Under the pieces are notes generated by a model, which did no database searches, was not told the origin of the DNA, and saw only the letters and a program-made list of their open reading frames with translations. From DATFGK01 sp046712825 (GTDB lineage: Bacteria; Actinomycetota; AC-67), in NCBI GenBank assembly GCA_046712825.1, contig JBKKCR010000092.1:1-15795 (forward strand): DNA of 15,795 nucleotides, read 5' to 3'. The position numbers and the translations under genes were made by a program. Shown here piece after piece: positions 13,579-15,795 of this stretch (within the stretch, counting starts at the first letter, position 1; the number at the start of each line of letters is the position of its first letter).

Positions 13579-14550
13579 GTGGACCGGCCTGCGTTCGTGG
13601 ACGTTCTCGCCGCGGCGCGGACGATAAGGCCGTACATCACGCCGACGGCTTTCTACGAGTCGATCTCGCTCGGCAAGATGCTCGGGCTGCGGCTGTTCAT
13701 CAAGTACGAGAACCATCAGCCGGTCGGCTCTTTCAAGGTTCGTGGTGCGTTGAACCGCATGCTCGGAGCGTCGAACGACGAGCGCGCCAGAGGATTCGTG
13801 ACCGCGTCGCAAGGGAACCACGGGCAGGGCGTGTGCTACGCGGCAAGGATCGTCGGTGCACGCGCCACCGTCGTGGTCCCCGAGAAAGCCAACCCCGACA
13901 AGGTCGAAGCCATGCGTAACCTCGGCGCGGAAGTGGTCACCTACGGCAAGGACTTCGAGGCGGCGGTCGCTAAGGCGTGGGAGATCGCGGCCGAGCGGAA
14001 GGCGACCTATCTGCACGCCGCCGACGATCCGCTGATCGTCGCGGGCCACGCGACCGTGGCGCTCGAGATGTTCGCCAACGAGCCTAGCCTCGACACGATC
14101 GTGTTCCCGATCGGCGCCGGTGGACTGATCAGCGGTTCGGCGCTCGTTGCGAAGACGCTGAAGCCGGAGGTCGAAGTCATCGGCGTGCAAGCCGAGCGCA
14201 CGCCGGGCTTCGTGGAATCGCTGAAGGCCGGACAGATCGTCGAGTGCGCGCCGAACTCGACGTTCGCCGAAGGGATCGCCGTCCGCCAGCCGCCGGCCCT
14301 CACGTTCGAGATGGTGCGCGACCTCGTCGACGACGTGGTCACCGTGACCGAAGAGGAGATGCGGCGTGCGATCATCCTGCTCCTCGAGAAGACGCACAAC
14401 CTGGCGGAAGGCGCGGGCGCGGCGGGCCTCGCAGGCGTGTTGAAGCTACGCGAACAGCTGGCCGGACGGATCGTCGGCACGGTACTGTCCGGCGGAAATC
14501 TTCCGTGGCACGTGCTCAACCGCGCGCTGAACGACATCCATTCCTGGTAG
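13579..14550 (+). CDS. Threonine/serine dehydratase-like PLP enzyme (catabolic type, no ACT domain)
   Basis: 323 residues, GTG start directly after the gpsA stop. It is a fold-type II PLP enzyme: the Schiff-base lysine is K53 in GSFKVRGAL (50-58), TASQGNHGQGV (75-85) is the substrate Ser/Asn loop, GAGGLISG (179-186) binds the phosphate, and SGGN (304-307) holds the pyridine nitrogen. There is no C-terminal ACT regulatory domain, so it resembles the short catabolic TdcB type rather than biosynthetic IlvA. The likely reaction is threonine to 2-oxobutyrate plus ammonia, or serine to pyruvate. Serine racemase and related lyases share this fold and remain possible. It is followed 14 bases later by a transsulfuration-family enzyme, some members of which also release 2-oxobutyrate. 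Confidence 0.85.
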   Translation: MDRPAFVDVLAAARTIRPYITPTAFYESISLGKMLGLRLFIKYENHQPVGSFKVRGALNRMLGASNDERARGFVTASQGNHGQGVCYAARIVGARATVVVPEKANPDKVEAMRNLGAEVVTYGKDFEAAVAKAWEIAAERKATYLHAADDPLIVAGHATVALEMFANEPSLDTIVFPIGAGGLISGSALVAKTLKPEVEVIGVQAERTPGFVESLKAGQIVECAPNSTFAEGIAVRQPPALTFEMVRDLVDDVVTVTEEEMRRAIILLLEKTHNLAEGAGAAGLAGVLKLREQLAGRIVGTVLSGGNLPWHVLNRALNDIHSW

Positions 14551-14564
14551 GAGGCGAGCCGGTC

Positions 14565-15749
14565 GTGGTCGAGCAACGGCGAGGGTTCACGACGAGATCC
14601 GTGCATTCGAGCCGAGCCGCCGAGCCGGTGGTGGAGGAGCCCGGCAGCGTGCCGATCTACCAGTCGGCGCCGTTCATCTTCTCGGATATGGAGCAGTTCG
14701 CCGCGGTCGGGAAATCCAAGATTTCGGGCGGATACCTCTACTCCCGCTGGGCGAACCCGACCGTCGACGCGCTTTCGCGAACGATCGCATCGCTGGAGGG
14801 CGCAGAAGCGAGCGCGGCGTTCGCCAGCGGCATGGGAGCCATCCACGGCACGGTCGCGTCGTGCGTGAAGGCCGGAGAACACGTCGTGTCGGCCCGCCAG
14901 ATCTACGGAGGAAGCTTCGGACTGTTCAACGAGATCCTGCCGCGGACCGGCGTCGACGTGAGCTTCGTGAACGTAGTCGACCGCGACGCGGTCGCGAGCG
15001 CGTTCCGCGACAACACGCGCGTGCTGTACTTCGAGACGATCGGCAACCCTTCGCTTCCGGTCGCGGATGTGGACGCACTCGTTGGGATCGCGCGCGATCG
15101 AGGGGTGACGGTGATCGTCGACGCGACGTTCACGACGCCCTATCTCTTCACGGCCATCGAACACGGCGTGGATCTGGTGGTCCACTCGGCGACCAAGTAT
15201 CTCGGGGGCCACTCGGACGTGACCGCCGGCGTCGTGTCGGGAACGGCGGAGGCGATCGCGCGCATCCGCCACCTCGGTATCGACTACGGCGGGTGTCTCG
15301 CCCCGTTGGAGGCGTGGCTGACGATACGCGGGGTACAGACCCTCGCGCTTCGCATGGATCGGATCTGCTCGAACGCGATGGCGCTCGCGAAGGCGCTCGA
15401 GCGCTTGTCGACCGTCGAGCGCGTCACGTATCCGGGGCTGGCGTCTCATCCGCAGCACGAGCTCGCCGCGAAGCAGTTCCCGAGAGGCTCCGGCGGGATG
15501 CTCACCTTCGAGGTATCGGGCGGCATGCCGGCCGGGAGGCGCGTGCTCGAGCGCGTGCGGCTTGCGTCGCCGGCGGCGTCGCTGGGCGGCACGAAAACGC
15601 TGATCGTCCACCCGGCGAGCATCACGCACACGCAACTCTCGCGTGAAGACCGGGAGGCGGCCGGAGTGACCGATGGGCTCATGCGGGTGAGCGGCGGGAT
15701 CGAAGACCCCGAGGATCTGATCGCCGACTTCGAGGAGGCCCTTTCGTGA
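14565..15749 (+). CDS. Cys/Met-metabolism PLP enzyme (cystathionine gamma-lyase/synthase family)
   Basis: 394 residues from the GTG at 14565, with AGGAGG (14549-14554) 10 bases upstream. The frame is open further upstream inside the dehydratase gene. Family motifs are YSRWANPT (59-66), ASGMGAIHG (87-95), Y114 in QIYGGSFGLF, FETIGNPSLP (156-165), and the PLP lysine K211 in HSATKYLGGHSDVTAG (207-222), with MRVSGGIEDPEDL near the end. Methionine gamma-lyases carry Cys two residues after the tyrosine equivalent to Y114. Here that position is Gly116, which favours cystathionine gamma-lyase, gamma-synthase or O-acylhomoserine sulfhydrylase. The exact reaction cannot be fixed from sequence. Its TGA overlaps the next GTG (GTGA). 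Confidence 0.87.
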   Translation: MVEQRRGFTTRSVHSSRAAEPVVEEPGSVPIYQSAPFIFSDMEQFAAVGKSKISGGYLYSRWANPTVDALSRTIASLEGAEASAAFASGMGAIHGTVASCVKAGEHVVSARQIYGGSFGLFNEILPRTGVDVSFVNVVDRDAVASAFRDNTRVLYFETIGNPSLPVADVDALVGIARDRGVTVIVDATFTTPYLFTAIEHGVDLVVHSATKYLGGHSDVTAGVVSGTAEAIARIRHLGIDYGGCLAPLEAWLTIRGVQTLALRMDRICSNAMALAKALERLSTVERVTYPGLASHPQHELAAKQFPRGSGGMLTFEVSGGMPAGRRVLERVRLASPAASLGGTKTLIVHPASITHTQLSREDREAAGVTDGLMRVSGGIEDPEDLIADFEEALS

Positions 15750-15795
15750 GCGGACGTGAACCCGGGCGAAGGATACGACTGGCCATCCTGTACGG
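15746..15795 (+). CDS. ddl: N-terminus of probable D-alanine-D-alanine ligase (3' partial)
   Basis: A GTG at 15746 overlaps the previous stop and opens a frame to the window edge. The residues end RRIRLAILYG, which is how the first beta strand of Ddl proteins leads into their GGRSxEHxVS loop. With gpsA upstream and cofC divergent, the setting also matches gpsA-ddlA in M. tuberculosis. Only 16 full codons are visible, so the call rests on that short strand and on synteny. Confidence 0.6.
   Translation, partial: MSGREPGRRIRLAILY

Noticed and set aside
12697..14397. 566-residue minus-strand open frame
   Set aside because: It is antisense to gpsA and the threonine dehydratase-like gene, with His/Arg/Asp-rich composition typical of high-GC shadow frames.
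14007..15635. 542-residue minus-strand open frame
   Set aside because: It is antisense to two well-supported PLP enzyme genes and shows no domain pattern.
1..15795. CRISPR arrays, tRNA or rRNA genes, insertion sequences, phage genes
   Set aside because: Looked for on both strands by eye. No regularly spaced repeats, cloverleaf-type sequences, transposase motifs or terminal inverted repeats were found.

Overview
The window is high-GC DNA with GTG and ATG starts and many 1-4 base stop/start overlaps. It very probably comes from an actinobacterium. Supporting signs are an igr-like steroid side-chain degradation operon, a coenzyme F420 biosynthesis gene beside an F420-type oxidoreductase, an HU protein with a long Lys/Ala/Pro tail, and an LPETG-anchored surface protein. 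I cannot place it below phylum. Several gene families (cofC, plsC/gpsA/ddl, hup) also lie close together in Mycobacterium tuberculosis, but the rest of the layout differs.

Region 1 (1-6132, all + strand) is a tightly coupled catabolic operon. It opens with the tail of a probable SDR gene. Next come a ChsE2/FadE29-type acyl-CoA dehydrogenase, a ChsH2-type MaoC+DUF35 protein, a ChsE1/FadE28-type acyl-CoA dehydrogenase, a ChsH1-type MaoC hydratase, an Ltp2-type thiolase-fold aldolase and a third acyl-CoA dehydrogenase. By the known pathway, ChsE1-ChsE2 desaturates the three-carbon side-chain CoA ester of a steroid, ChsH1-ChsH2 hydrates it, and Ltp2 with the DUF35 domain of ChsH2 splits it into a 17-ketosteroid and propionyl-CoA. 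The gene order is permuted relative to M. tuberculosis: the fadE28-like gene sits between chsH2 and chsH1.

Region 2 (6133-8466) holds a roughly 300-base structured leader with nested direct repeats and competing hairpins, an LPETG surface protein with a strong terminator, and a second hairpin-rich intergenic stretch that ends in a good sigma-70-type promoter for HU. Region 3 (8467-8935) is HU and a terminator shared with the convergent operon.

Region 4 (8959-11786, - strand) is a four-gene operon read from high to low coordinates: cofC, an LLM-class F420-dependent oxidoreductase, a divergent cold-shock-domain-like protein, and an alpha/beta hydrolase. Region 5 (11865-15795, + strand) diverges from it: plsC-type acyltransferase, gpsA, a threonine dehydratase-like enzyme, a Cys/Met-metabolism PLP enzyme, and the first codons of a probable D-Ala-D-Ala ligase. 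This joins phospholipid precursor, amino acid and cell-wall functions in one overlapping transcript.

The best candidate for something undescribed is the leader RNA of the LPETG gene. I saw no CRISPR array, tRNA, rRNA, insertion sequence or phage gene.
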